Positions 34,840-45,500 of a DNA stretch of 64,000 nucleotides are shown one piece after another; positions within the stretch are counted from its first letter, which is position 1; each line of letters begins with the position of its first letter. The stretch spans positions 5,704,001 to 5,768,000 of the forward strand of contig OX485806.1 of NCBI GenBank assembly GCA_950295325.1, in the 5' to 3' direction. The notes beneath the pieces are model-generated. The model was not told where the DNA came from. It ran no database searches and saw only the letters and a list, made by a program, of their open reading frames with translations. This DNA comes from Polytrichum commune (taxonomy: Eukaryota; Streptophyta; Polytrichopsida; Polytrichales; Polytrichaceae). The translations under genes and the position numbers were made by a program.

Positions 34840-35460
34840 AAACCCTCCGCCCATGAGCACAAAGATAGATCCAGGGAAGAAGACAGAACCCTCCGCCCAT
34901 GAGCACAAAGATAGATCCATGTGGGTCGGTTCCGTGACCCTATACTATGTCAATTGAATTCCATGGCTACCCGGACAAAGTGGGAATAAACATTCATTAG
35001 AGCTTGTGGCGGCCCTTCTTGCACGGCAACCACAACTACGGCATTGATCTTATCAAATATGTATAAGGTACTCAATCACGTACTTCACAACATCATTCGG
35101 CCATGTGGGTCTGTTCCGTGACCCTGGACTATGTCAATTGAACTCCATGGGGCCCCGAAACAAAGTGAGAATCGTCATTTATTATTCATACATTCAGGAT
35201 GAACTTCGAAACATTTAAGAGCTTGTGGTAGCCCACCTTGCACAGCAATCACAATTGCGGCATTAGCCTAATCAAAGATGTATAAGTTACTCAATCACGT
35301 AGTTCACAACATTGTTCACGCATGTGGGTCGGTTTCATGACCCTGGACTATGTGAATTGAATTCCATGGGCGCTCGAAAAAAGTGGGATTATTCATTTAT
35401 TATTCGTACATTCATGATGAACTTCAAAATTTGGGTGGAGTTGTACTACTAACACTATGC
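34840..35460. repeat. Local tandem duplications
   Basis: A 32-bp block (accctccgcccatgagcaca...) is doubled at about 34843 and 34886. A unit of about 185-217 bp, starting catgtgggtcggttccgtga, occurs three times (34917, 35102, 35318). It contains gactatgtcaattgaattcc, agagcttgtgg and tactcaatcacgta. Confidence 0.75.
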
Positions 35461-35939
35461 ACAAGAATCATTGTTCATCTTAGCATTATTCCTTGACATT
35501 GTCATTCATAGTAGAACTATCAATGAAAATGCCGACATTATTCATAATATTCATAATATTCCTATTGGCATTATTCATGTTGACAGTGTTCATTATTCAT
35601 TCCAGTGTTAATTCTTCCTAATTTTTTAAGTTTCTTCCCATTAAGGTAAGATAGTGGAGGCCCATGTTAGATGATATATATAGAATGGAACACAACCATG
35701 CACCTGAATAATGGGGAGTTAGAAGTTTTTGCACAATCTAATTTTGATCCAAGGTATTTTACATGGGTAAAAATAGGCAACCTATACACAAAGGCAACCT
35801 AATTGCACATATCAGTGTGCATTAAATAGTCCTATTAGTGCGGGTGGAGAATTATAGTGGAAATAATTAGTGTGGACCACTCTAATTGTCTAACAGGGGT
35901 GAAAACTACGTGGGTTTGCCTCCGCCACAACACGAATAA

Positions 35940-36856
35940 CTACACTAAATATGATATTCAGTGTTTGATAATATTTAGTGTTGTTACCACCCTATCCTGC
36001 ACAACACTAGTTTTCAATTATTTGATAATTAGTGGTAGACATAAATGCACCGCCACCTTCCCGACCGCCACCTCCCTTCTCCTTTTATCATTGTTAATTT
36101 TATTTCATATCCTTACTTACACTAAATTCATGCATGTAACTTCCACATATTACCATAGTTGATTATTAGTATTTGAGTTTACATTGAATGTTACTTACTT
36201 TCATAAGGTTAGTGATATTTAGTGTACTAGAAAAAGAGGGTCAAGGGGACACCATAATGACACGGAGATGACACCGTTCTAACCAATCTAACAAATATTA
36301 GAGTTGAAGTGGGGTAGCCTTGGCCATGTCGAACCCATGTCATCTTGGACATGGTCTATTGCTAGTGTGGGAATACATTTACCCTTGAATCATGGTGCAT
36401 TCATCTAGCTAGGAGGACTACAAGCTTCATAAGTATTTGTGCACATTCCTCGGAGCCATTCTCCAGGCCACCGCTTTTCCATTTACTGTGGGCAAACCTA
36501 TTTCTACCAACGAGTATTCTTCAAAACTCAAAGTTACCTCTGGCGGTAACTTGCATGGAGTTGAAAAAAATTGACCGCTCGTGAGGTTACACGATTGTGG
36601 GCTTATACATCTCTTCCTCGGGTAAAAACATTACACTTAATATGATATTTGTTGACACTTATTATTTGGAATCATTATGCAATGCTATATCTTTCCATTG
36701 CCGATGTAACTCTTCACCAAGTAAAGTTGTTACTGTTCCATAATGTCCAAACAACCAATTTGACATTTGTTGGTAAAATTTGGGACATACAGTAGATATA
36801 TCTAGCATTGCATGGATCCAAATAGTAAATGTTACTAAATATCATATTTAGTGTAG
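35940..36856. mobile_element. MITE candidate with 23-bp terminal inverted repeats
   Basis: The left end CTACACTAAATATGATATT (35940 on) and the right end (36834-36856, reverse complement) match over 22 of 23 bases. Related shorter copies of the motif occur inside at about 36200 and 36630. The flanks (TAA left, TAG right) do not give a clean duplication. A small non-autonomous DNA element is plausible but not proven. Confidence 0.4.
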
Positions 36857-36859
36857 TAG

Positions 36860-38574
36860 TTGCTTGCATCCTTGTAGATAGGTTTTTGGTGTGGGTTTTG
36901 ATTAACAAAACCACACATGGAAGACTAAATAAGTGTTAGATTTAACTCTAGATGTCATTATTAGGTTAATTGAGAGGTCACAATGACTTGGGAATGAAAT
37001 GATAAAATTAGGGAAAACAACTTCTTAAGTGAGTTCTAGGATTTTATTACGTTAAGGGATAGATTATTAGGGTCACATCAATGCAGTTTATGGAATTGCT
37101 TAGTCTCTCCCTTATTACCATCGCTCAATAATAACATCTCTCTCTATTATGGTTTTGCAATGCAGGGAGTCACGTCTCAACAATAGTCTATAGTCTTTTG
37201 AATAACCAGTAACCACAAAAAACCAAGGCCAAGGGCACCTTGATTTGATCCATAGTCTCTCATTCATTAAATGATAATTTAATGCATCAAGACATATTGT
37301 AGTTCAACCCCACGGGTTGTTTGGTTCCTTTATTTATCTTCATATTTAATGAGACAATGGAACCATCGTCCTTACCTTTGTTAGGCAACACATCATCCCT
37401 GTAAATATCTAGTGACTACAAGCCAAACCACGTTAGTATAGACAACCTAATGATCTCTGGAATACTTCTTCAACAAGCTTATCTCAATTGAATAAGCGTG
37501 TAAGTATTCAAATTGGTTCCCTTCCCATACTCTTGAATAGCATAAGAACATATCTCTTATTATATTAAAATGAATTGTTGCGGTTTACAAAAGTCTAGTA
37601 ACGAGTAACAAAAATTGAGTCTATCAATTAGTAACCTAAAGGATCGAGTTTACATTCCAATCACCAAAGCCAAGGAACTAGTCACAAGTAGCGAGTTTTA
37701 TAGAGTGTAGCGCAAACCATAGTCTTAGTACCAAGTAACAATCCAAAATGTACTCAAAGATTGACCTAGCCCTTACTCCTTAGTAGTTATATCCTTGCCC
37801 TTGGGTTTCCTACCAAACGATAAGAGATATCTCCTCGCTTACTCCCCAACTTGGTTCGTCTCCTAATTCCAACGCTTCGTCTTTCTCGGACTATTGTCCT
37901 CGCCACACGTTATGGTACTTCGCCGAATTGTACGTGGAAGTTACTTCCTCCTAACCATGGTCTCGCCTAATTGATTATAATTCACGTTGCCACAAGATGA
38001 TGGTTCTCTCACAATTTATATATCCTTTTCACAAGGATCCCTCAACAATTCAAGTCCTCGTGTAAGTCCGGTTGTCAATCCAAAGCATAGTTCTATAAAT
38101 AAAAACAAGCATTTCATATGAAGAGATGATAAGACGTCCTCAATCTTGGCTTAGGCTTTATGTAAATAGGAAAGGGCTTCACACCCTGGAAATCAATAGA
38201 GACAATCGCCTTCAAATACTATATTTCACTATTTGACTCTATTCACAAAAGTCAAGACAATTGCCACCCCGATTATTAAGCTTAGGGAATATGCTCTCTT
38301 CATGATAGTCGAGACTATAGGTTACTCAATTTTCACAAGGTAAAGGGTGAAGAATGTCGGTTACTTAGTTGACATGGTATCACTACAAACCAGAAGCCCC
38401 ACCACCCAACACTGCTATCAGACTATGGTCATTCGATAATTAAGCTTTGAAAAGAATCCCACTCCTTTCCTGAAAGTTAGAGTAAGGATTGCAACAATCA
38501 TTCATTAACAATAATCAGCACCGAATCTTATTGATAAACATTACTCTCAAAAAATATTTTAGAAAATGGTATGT
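36860..38574. other. Intergenic DNA
   Basis: No supported gene or repeat. It ends at the target duplication AATCT (38575-38579) of LTR copy A. Confidence 0.4.
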
Positions 38575-39113
38575 AATCTTGTGAGGCCAAACCACCCACC
38601 CTTATGCATCGTAGTCCGGGTGAGGGCATGTAGCTCACATTCAATGCTTATGGCATTCTTCCCCCTCAACATCATCAACCTCCACCACATTCAACATCAA
38701 TGTTGGCACACCAGTTTATTCCATAATGGGAGTACAAGCATTTAAAAATGCTCTTCTCTACTCACTTCCTCCTTCCTACACTCTATCACAACCCAACACT
38801 AAAAGCCCTACCTAAGGCTCACTTAGTAATGCCACAACCTTGCACCTTGTGGCCCCCTAATTTACTAATAATCTAATTTACTAGCTTAGTTCTTCACCCC
38901 TCGCCTAATCAACCACCCCACACAATAATATACCCTTAGTACTAATTGCCCCCCCCCCCCTTAATTACCCTTCAGTCTCGGAATCAAGACCAAGAATCTA
39001 CATTGTTGTGGCACTGGGGCTGGCCCGTCATCGCCCGTCAAGGGCCAGCCAGAAGGCTCAAGGTCGGCCAGGTGGGCTCAAGGCTAGCCAGGCTCCGCGT
39101 TCGCTTCCCCCTT

Positions 39114-39285
39114 GCTGAATCAAGAGCTTCGGCTCCGAGGTTGCTCACCCCCTTTGCTAGAATCAGGAGCTTCGGCTCCCAGTTCGCTCACCTCCTTTGC
39201 TAGAATCAAGAGCTTCGGCTCCGAGGTTGCTCACCTCCTTGCTGGAATCAGGAGCTTTGGCTCCGAGGTCGCTCACCCCCTTGCT
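39114..39285. repeat. Minisatellite inside LTR copy A (about 42 bp x 4)
   Basis: Units of the form gctagaatcaagagcttcgg + ctccgaggttgctcaccccc + tt. The fourth unit is cut by the nested LTR and resumes at 40231 (ttactggaatcaggagcttc). Confidence 0.85.
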
Positions 39286-40230
39286 TGTCGCAACCCTTGC
39301 TAGTCCCCTTAAAAATCTTGCCAATTTCCATTTCTAGCAAAGGTTACGAGTGGTAACCCTTCGCATTCTGCCATGCTAATGGTTAGCTCCTCCTACCCCG
39401 GACCTATAGTTCATAGGAGGGAACCAACCCTCCTACTTTGCTTTCGGGACTCACCCCTTAATCGGTAACCAATTTCCCCAATGTGGACTTCCACCCAAGG
39501 AAGTCCAATCCTATGTTGATCATCGCGTTGCCGGAGCAACACTACAACAACCCGAAGCATGCTAGGCAACTATGGCCTCACAATAGGCCAAAGCCCATGG
39601 AGGCCATGCTGTTCGGCCTCGGGTGGGTGAGGCCACACCACCTCACCCATATAAGCCTCTAGGACTCTACACGGGGCCCCTACCCCACCGTCAACCAACC
39701 TCTTGTCTCTCCACCAAGAGTTGGGGCCAAGTAGACATTTTCCCTTAGCTGCTAGGCCTAGAAGCCCCCAGTAGCTTCAGACCATCATAACTTCCTTGTA
39801 TGATATTTGCTGTTAGCAAGCGACCACTCCATCGTCATTTACGCTTCACGTAGATGCCGATGGACTCCTCACTTGTCCCAATCGGGCAAGTCTTGGGGAA
39901 GTTATGCCTGTTTGAACCTTGGCAGTCCCGGGAATCACTCCCAGGCACTGCTGTACCAGGGCGCTGTCCCGGGACAGCGCCCCACTCAAATGGCCATAAC
40001 TCCTAGCTCACACCTCCGATTGAGGTGTTCTTGAGCATTCTAGAATCACCACGCCATGAGCTATGCATAGCTCATGGCCTTACCCTTGTGCTTCCTAGTC
40101 TCCGTGGGTGGGAGGCGTTCCCAATGCCCGGGGCCCTCTCACCAACGGCGCCACAAGTCCCGGGTGTCACTCCGGGGTCCCCCTTGTGCCCATGGTGTTT
40201 CGGGCACTCCTCATGGAGAGGTGCGCGACA
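39286..40230 (+). mobile_element. Solo LTR-like element, family 2, copy 2 (nested)
   Basis: Starts TGTCGCAACCCTTGC and ends GAGAGGTGCGCGACA, matching 7456-8376 end to end. Flanks TTGCT (39281-39285) and TTACT (40231-40235) form a 5-bp duplication with one mismatch. It interrupts a repeat unit of the copy A minisatellite, so copy A was already present when this element inserted. Confidence 0.85.
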
Positions 40231-40641
40231 TTACTGGAATCAGGAGCTTCCAGCTCTCATCTTCGGGGCTTGCAATGCCGCCCTCTCTCCCTTCTTACCT
40301 TCCTCTTGTCCCTGCCTTCACAATCCAACTTGAACCCGAAGCTGAATCTTATCCATAAACCCCCCAAACCCCTAAACTAACATGCGAAGGTCCTAATTAG
40401 AACACTAAAACCCTGGATCCCTTCCCTTCAACTAACATAGCTACAACTAATTTAATCACCCACAACTAATCCCGCTAATTCCTCACATTAACACACACAC
40501 AAGCCTAAGCTAAAAACATAATTCCACACCACACTTCATTCTTTTTAATGCTTTTCAATTGCATGATGAATTTGAAAGCCCAAACCTAACAGAAAATAAT
40601 GGTAAAAATAATTGTGGGCACCATTTTGGGCTCACAAATCT

Positions 40642-41250
40642 ACTAGCCAAAGATAAAGTTTCCACTCTCTAACACTATATTTGTTAATCGGAGACTTTGG
40701 AAAGTCTCAAAATAAAATATGCCCATAGTTTGAGATGCCAATATTGTGAGCATACGGAACATTGGGAACATAAGGAACATGATGGTTTACGAATTTGCAC
40801 GTGAAGAATATTCAAATTACTAATAATAGAAAGACCTTGAATTATAATCAAAACATGAATTACATGTGGAAAATGACAATCGAATCTAAAAAACAACTGG
40901 TTTTATGTCAGAATAAAGTTTAGGGTGCGCATCCCATATATAAGGTCTTATGGAATTGGATGGCACATCCCAAATGTATGCCACAATTGAATGTAGCAAC
41001 TCTACTAAGTCTATCAAAAACCAAGTCTACTAAGTGCCCATGTTTTTCACCATTAATTTCCACCTATGTTATGTTTTTCCATCTCCATCTTCCGCTTTAT
41101 ATCCATTCTCGGCGTCATTTTCCACAGCTACAACCTTGGGGGGTGCATTGTACTAAACATGTATGAGTATACGTGAGTGCACAGGAGGGGTATTGATTTG
41201 GACCTTGCCGTATTATGTATACATATGGTATACATGCAACGACGCTACCG
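40642..41250. other. Intergenic DNA between LTR copy A and the Mutator-like element
   Basis: No supported gene. A minus-strand frame (40684-40896) has weak LRR-like spacing but is not convincing. The missing downstream part of the NB-ARC exon of the second receptor locus is not recognisable here. Confidence 0.35.
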
Positions 41251-41834
41251 TGTGAGCGGTGGGATGCGAGCGGTGAGCAGTGAGCAGAAAAAAGTCAACA
41301 CTTTCCTATTATAGTAATAAAATTTCTAAATTTAGAAAATATAAATAGAAAATCGTGGGACCTCTTTTTTTAGTAAAAACGATGGACCTATTACCGTGCA
41401 AATTTTGAGGGCTTTAAGGACAGAGACTTTGTTTTAGGGTACCTTTCAGAGAGACTAGTTGACATGATCTAATTAAACCAGGGAACTTTTGACTGCCCAT
41501 ATTATGGTGAGAGCCGCTTAATCATAGGCTAAGGTCACAACGTAAGAGAAAATTCTAAGTCATAAAATTCAAGCATTCAAGCAAAGTAGCAAAACTCGTA
41601 CCATTCAATAACATCTAAAACTACCGTTGGAAGAAGAGACCCATAAATATTTAGAAACCTTTATAAATATTTAGAAACGAATACAATTCAAATCATGTAG
41701 ATAATGATAGGTCTGATATATCAGCGATATTTTCGGAGCGAACTCATACTATGGTATATTCAACGCAATAGGAAATACTTAGCGTGAACTTATAAATAAG
41801 GGGGGGGGCAGCCTAGCTCCTATAGGTATCCACG

Positions 41835-44075
41835 CTAAGGTCCCACATGCTTCATGATGCCACTTTCGAGGAGGTGCTTCACTTCATTGAAACTAAGGCT
41901 CGGAGCATGGATGAAAGTTTCTTGGTATTCATCCAAGTTGCAGGTCACACGGAAGATGAAGTACAAGTGCTTGCAGTTTACCCAAGTGCGCCGCTTCCCA
42001 AGTGCTCTTGCTGACATCTCCACGAAATCTGGGCATGTGCACGACGGGAAGGTGCTGATAGTGATACGGTACTCCTCAACCTTAGCCTTCTTTCGGGACT
42101 GGAAGAGAATGATGCACCCGATCCCTGGGTGAGGTATCATTGTGACGGAGGTGATTTGTCCGTCGACGTTGAGGGCGGACTCCCACTTGTTGCGTTGTTG
42201 GACACATGGTCCATTGTTACTGCGCCGAATCTTCTTTCCAAACCTGAGCGTAGGGTATTGATCGGCTTGGGCCGGGGTAGGGAGTTCGGCCATGGATGAC
42301 GCAACATTGGAGGAGTCGCCGAAGAGTCTTCTGGGTGACACATCTTGACGCTGCTGAAGTTGGAATCCCCCTTCTTCAAGGGCCAAAACCTCCTGGAGAG
42401 TGAGGTTTGTCCCAGTGAGGACATGCCAGACGTCTGGGACATCCGGACGGTGCTGCACCCACTTCCTCCTGTGCCTTTGACACATCTCTCAATGTCGTCG
42501 TTGCAGAAGAAGAACTGTGTCAAGAATTCCTTGTTCTTCTTGTAGTCGCGCATGTAGCCAGTGTATGTAGGAGCTGGAGTACTTTTACCATGCCGAACGA
42601 TCTTCTGGGTGCACTTGGTCTTTGTGCGAGCTTGGGCAGTCTAGAAATGTGCCACTTGGAGACATCGCAGTGGGTCTCCTGAATGTTATTGACGTGCGTG
42701 ACCTGTTGTGGAATCGCTTTCTCGGGTGATTGTGTTAGGGGCAGGGTTGATGGTGTGGCGGAATCAGTACGGGCCTTGGTTGACCTAGTGCTCACTCGTG
42801 GATGAGAGAAGTTGACCTTGTCAGGTCTATGTGAATCCTGATCAGAACCAGGGGGCATATCAAGTTTGCGCTTGGTGGTGCCAAAGACCTCCTCTCCTTC
42901 GAGTTGGGGTTTGCGGGTGCACCAATGCTCTGCTCCAGGCATGTGCTCGAGGGCTGCAACAATTCTCTTGGCGTCACCGGATCATTGTGCAGCACGAAGG
43001 CGGAGTTCTTCTTTTCCTAGGCCAGTACCAGAGCGATCACCCTTCAAGTAGGCGTAGTAGTTAGTACATTGCATGAACGCCCTCACGAAATCATCCACGG
43101 TGGCAACATATAGATCAGAGCCACGGTTTCTAGACTGCTGAAGCCATTTGTTGTGGACTGTCTCAGAGAGGTTGCAAGATGGCATCTCCGCCAACTCGGA
43201 ATTTGTGAAATTATGAGAGAAATCAATAAAATTTAGTGAGTACGCTTTGCACAAAATCTGGCTAAAATCCTAAACTGATATTGGTATTATGGAGATGTAC
43301 AACATATGACAAAAGAGGCTTAATAGGCAAAAAAAAATTTACACCAAAAAACGAAATAGAAAGTGGATGGTACACTCACTAGTTGCATGAAACCACCCCA
43401 TTGACGGTAACGAAAGTGCCAAAATGCAAGCCATGTATCAAGGTCCTTGATTCCTTCATCGGATGCAGCTCCAGAGGAAAGCCACCAAGCCCGGATGGCA
43501 AGATAACGGGACTCGGACTGCTCGGGAGTCTTGGCATCCTTGTACTGCTTGCATAACAACTTGTGTTGTTGTTGGAGGTCGGGCTTGATGTGGGTGGCGG
43601 TGTGGCGCTCCATAGACACTGTCCAATGCAATAGACATGTCCTCTCGCGAGACTCCATAGGAACCTTGGGATCACCACTGCCATAGATAATCCTAACTGC
43701 ATTCCAATTGGCTTGTGCACTGTCCGCCATGAACCCTTTGAAGTTAACTTTAGCAATGCCATGTCTGTGCATAACTTCATTGAGCCCATGCCAAAGAAGG
43801 CTTTGTGCCGTGACATCCTCATACTGCATATCACATACTGCAATAGTCATAACCCGGCAGTAGGCCGAGTCATAGACATGGCAAGCCATGGTTGTCCACC
43901 CCTTCACACGCTTGACATGGTCAAACATGACCCAAACATCCTGCAAATCACCGTGTGGTTTCATTCTTCTGACAAGGTCAACTCCAGACCCAGGGCCCAC
44001 CTCGGACATCTTGAATACATAGACTTTCTCCAACAATTTTCCTTGGCCTGGGAATTTGTTTTCTTGCACATAGGG
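41835..44075 (-). pseudogene. Mutator-like transposase: DDE domain plus SWIM zinc finger, decayed
   Basis: Exon A (44075-43380) encodes the nuclease region: GWTTMACHVYDSAYCRVM, FKGFMADSAQANWNAVR and a TCLLHWTVSMERH block, the pattern of MULE/FAR1-type DDE domains. Donor cta|gtgagt and acceptor ccag|att define intron 43258-43379, phase 0. Exon B reads MPSCNLSETVHNKWLQQSR and FVRAFMQCTNYYAYL. An in-frame TGA follows (42982-42984; AAQ-stop-SGDAKR), then frameshifts near 42560 and 42480. The last part ends with a SWIM finger: CTCPDF, then CKHLYFIF (CxC...CxH). The nuclease exon may have an upstream exon, because an acceptor-like TTAG precedes it at 44076. Any such exon would overlap the divergent gene. 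Inactive as it stands. Confidence 0.75.
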
Positions 44076-44084
44076 CTAACTGCT

Positions 44085-45129
44085 ATGACCTCTGAGTCCG
44101 GTGATGCTGTCAATGATCCCCCCTCGCCTAATGCGCTTGAAGGAAGTGACTATGTTTCGAATACTAGGGATGTTGAGATGTTGGTACCTGCGGGGTGCCA
44201 CGAAAACAATCGGATCCGACCTTGATAAGCGGCCCCGGCACTCGTCATTTTGCCTTCGCGATGCCAATGAGCTCAAGGCTCTTGGCATTGAGCTCGACAT
44301 GGATGATGCCATTATGAATTATACCACAACTCCTCTCATGGACGGCTCGAAAGCTTGGCGTGGTCCCCGTGAGAAAGATATTTCTTTCATGTCCTCGTTG
44401 ATCATGGCCACGACGGACATTGGGCACGTCGTGGTTGACGTTAATGCAAGCGTTGGTATGTCCTACTTCACTTGCCATCATATCCTGGTTTTCATTTTCT
44501 ACGTTTGCTTTTATTTATCTTTGCTAACCTTTCCTTCGCAACAGGGACTTCTGTCCATGCATGCAGGCAGCTTGGGCGCCATATCATTGCTCTCGAGGAG
44601 GACGAGGACATCTTCAACCGTGTCCCTAAGCCACTTAAGAGTGTTAAGCCTCCGGTGAAGGCTCCATCCATTGTTGTTGCTTTCACGCAGGCTTCACAAG
44701 GCACGCAGAAGAGGCCTCCGGCCTTGAAGCGATTGAGGCCAGAGTCCTTGCAGTAAGTGAGTATGATGACATTCTTTGCTTCTTTTCCTTGTCCACTCAG
44801 CTTTTACACTTTCCATCCTCTTTCTTACAATTTTCATGCTTCTTTTCAGACTTGGCCTTGGAGCAGATGTGTTTGGTACTCCCACCATAGGATTCACTTT
44901 GCCAATCTATGCCCATGATATGGCGATGGTGCTAGCGGCACAACCTTCTCCTACCAAAGCTAGTACCCCATCTCCACGTTATGACCCCCGTGCCATAGAC
45001 TTCTTCGAGCTTTTTGCAGAGGTGGATAATGAGTGCCATAGCTTAGATTCCACTTCAGATGAGGGCGGCCATGAGGGGAGTATCTTTGGAGATAGGGAAT
45101 CTAGTAGTGACAACCTCATGTTTGATTGA
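44085..45129 (+). CDS. DNA N6-adenine/N4-cytosine methyltransferase-like fragment in a transposon
   Basis: Three exons with clean phases: 44085-44455, intron 44456-44544 (gtatgt...acag), 44545-44752, intron 44753-44849 (gtaagt...tcag), 44850-45129. The spliced core reads AWRGPREKD, MSSLIMATTDIGHVVVDV, then NASVGTSVHACRQLGRHII and ALEEDEDIF. This matches motif I of beta-class DNA methyltransferases, the SAM-binding GDxVLDPFxGSGTTxxAxxxxGRxxIGxExDxxY type. Those enzymes have the catalytic DPPY/SPPY motif N-terminal to this region. No such motif is visible, so the fragment is probably catalytically incomplete. The canonical DPFxGSG is altered to DVNASVG. A 1-base frame change is needed near 44215 between MTSESGDAVNDPPSP and the core. 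The C-terminal tail is acidic and Ser-rich. It is divergent from the transposase with only about 10 bp between starts. Confidence 0.6.
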
Positions 45130-45466
45130 TTTTTGGTTTGATTGATTGGTATTTGGATTTATAAAGTGTGGTGTGGTTTTCAATATTCCAATTATCTCAT
45201 TGAATGCATCTTTTCGTTGTTCTCAAATCACACTACACTTGGTGGTCGTCATACTCCAAAGAGAATTTAGTCCACCATCTTATCAACCATAGTGCATTTT
45301 CCCACGGTCATAGGGCCTCATTGGTAATTATAAGAAACTTTTTGGTTCTAGAAATTGGCCACTCCACAAATATAGGCCTTATAATTACAAAATTAAACTT
45401 GAAATATGTGCAAAATCCACGGTCATAAGGGGCCTAACATTCGTTAAATGGAGTTTTAAACTATAA

Positions 45467-45498
45467 TTTTCTGCTCACGAAATCTGCTCACCGCTCAC
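45467..45498. repeat. Right terminal inverted repeat of the Mutator-like element
   Basis: Reads ttttctgctcacgaaatctg + ctcaccgctcac. It is the inverse of 41252-41291 except for a small internal indel. Confidence 0.7.
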
Positions 45499-45500
45499 GT

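Larger units (their letters stand above)
38580..40636 (+). mobile_element. Solo LTR-like element, family 1, copy A, with nested insertion
   Basis: Starts TGTGAGGCCAAACCACC with the gtagtccgggtgaggg block, and ends gcaccattttgggctcaca. Perfect 5-bp target duplication AATCT (38575-38579 and 40637-40641). A family-2 LTR (39286-40230) is nested in its internal minisatellite. Without that insert it is about 1.1 kb, like the other family-1 copies. No coding capacity. Confidence 0.9.
41252..45500 (-). mobile_element. Mutator-like transposon with DDE/SWIM transposase and a methyltransferase-like gene
   Basis: The ends carry related inverted sequences: left gtgagcggt...gcgagcggtgagcag + tgagcagaaaa (41252-41291), right (reverse complement) GTGAGCGGTGAGCAG + GTGAGCAGAAAA (45467-45498). 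Inside are a minus-strand transposase (41835-44075) and a divergent gene (44085-45129). The right end abuts the NB-ARC exon of the second receptor locus, which it terminates. No matching 8-11-bp target duplication could be found and the left terminus is internally duplicated, so the left boundary is approximate. Confidence 0.7.

Noticed and set aside
40684..40896. Minus-strand frame as the continuation of the interrupted NB-ARC or an LRR
   Set aside because: Only loose LRR-like spacing, and no alignment to the intact paralogue.
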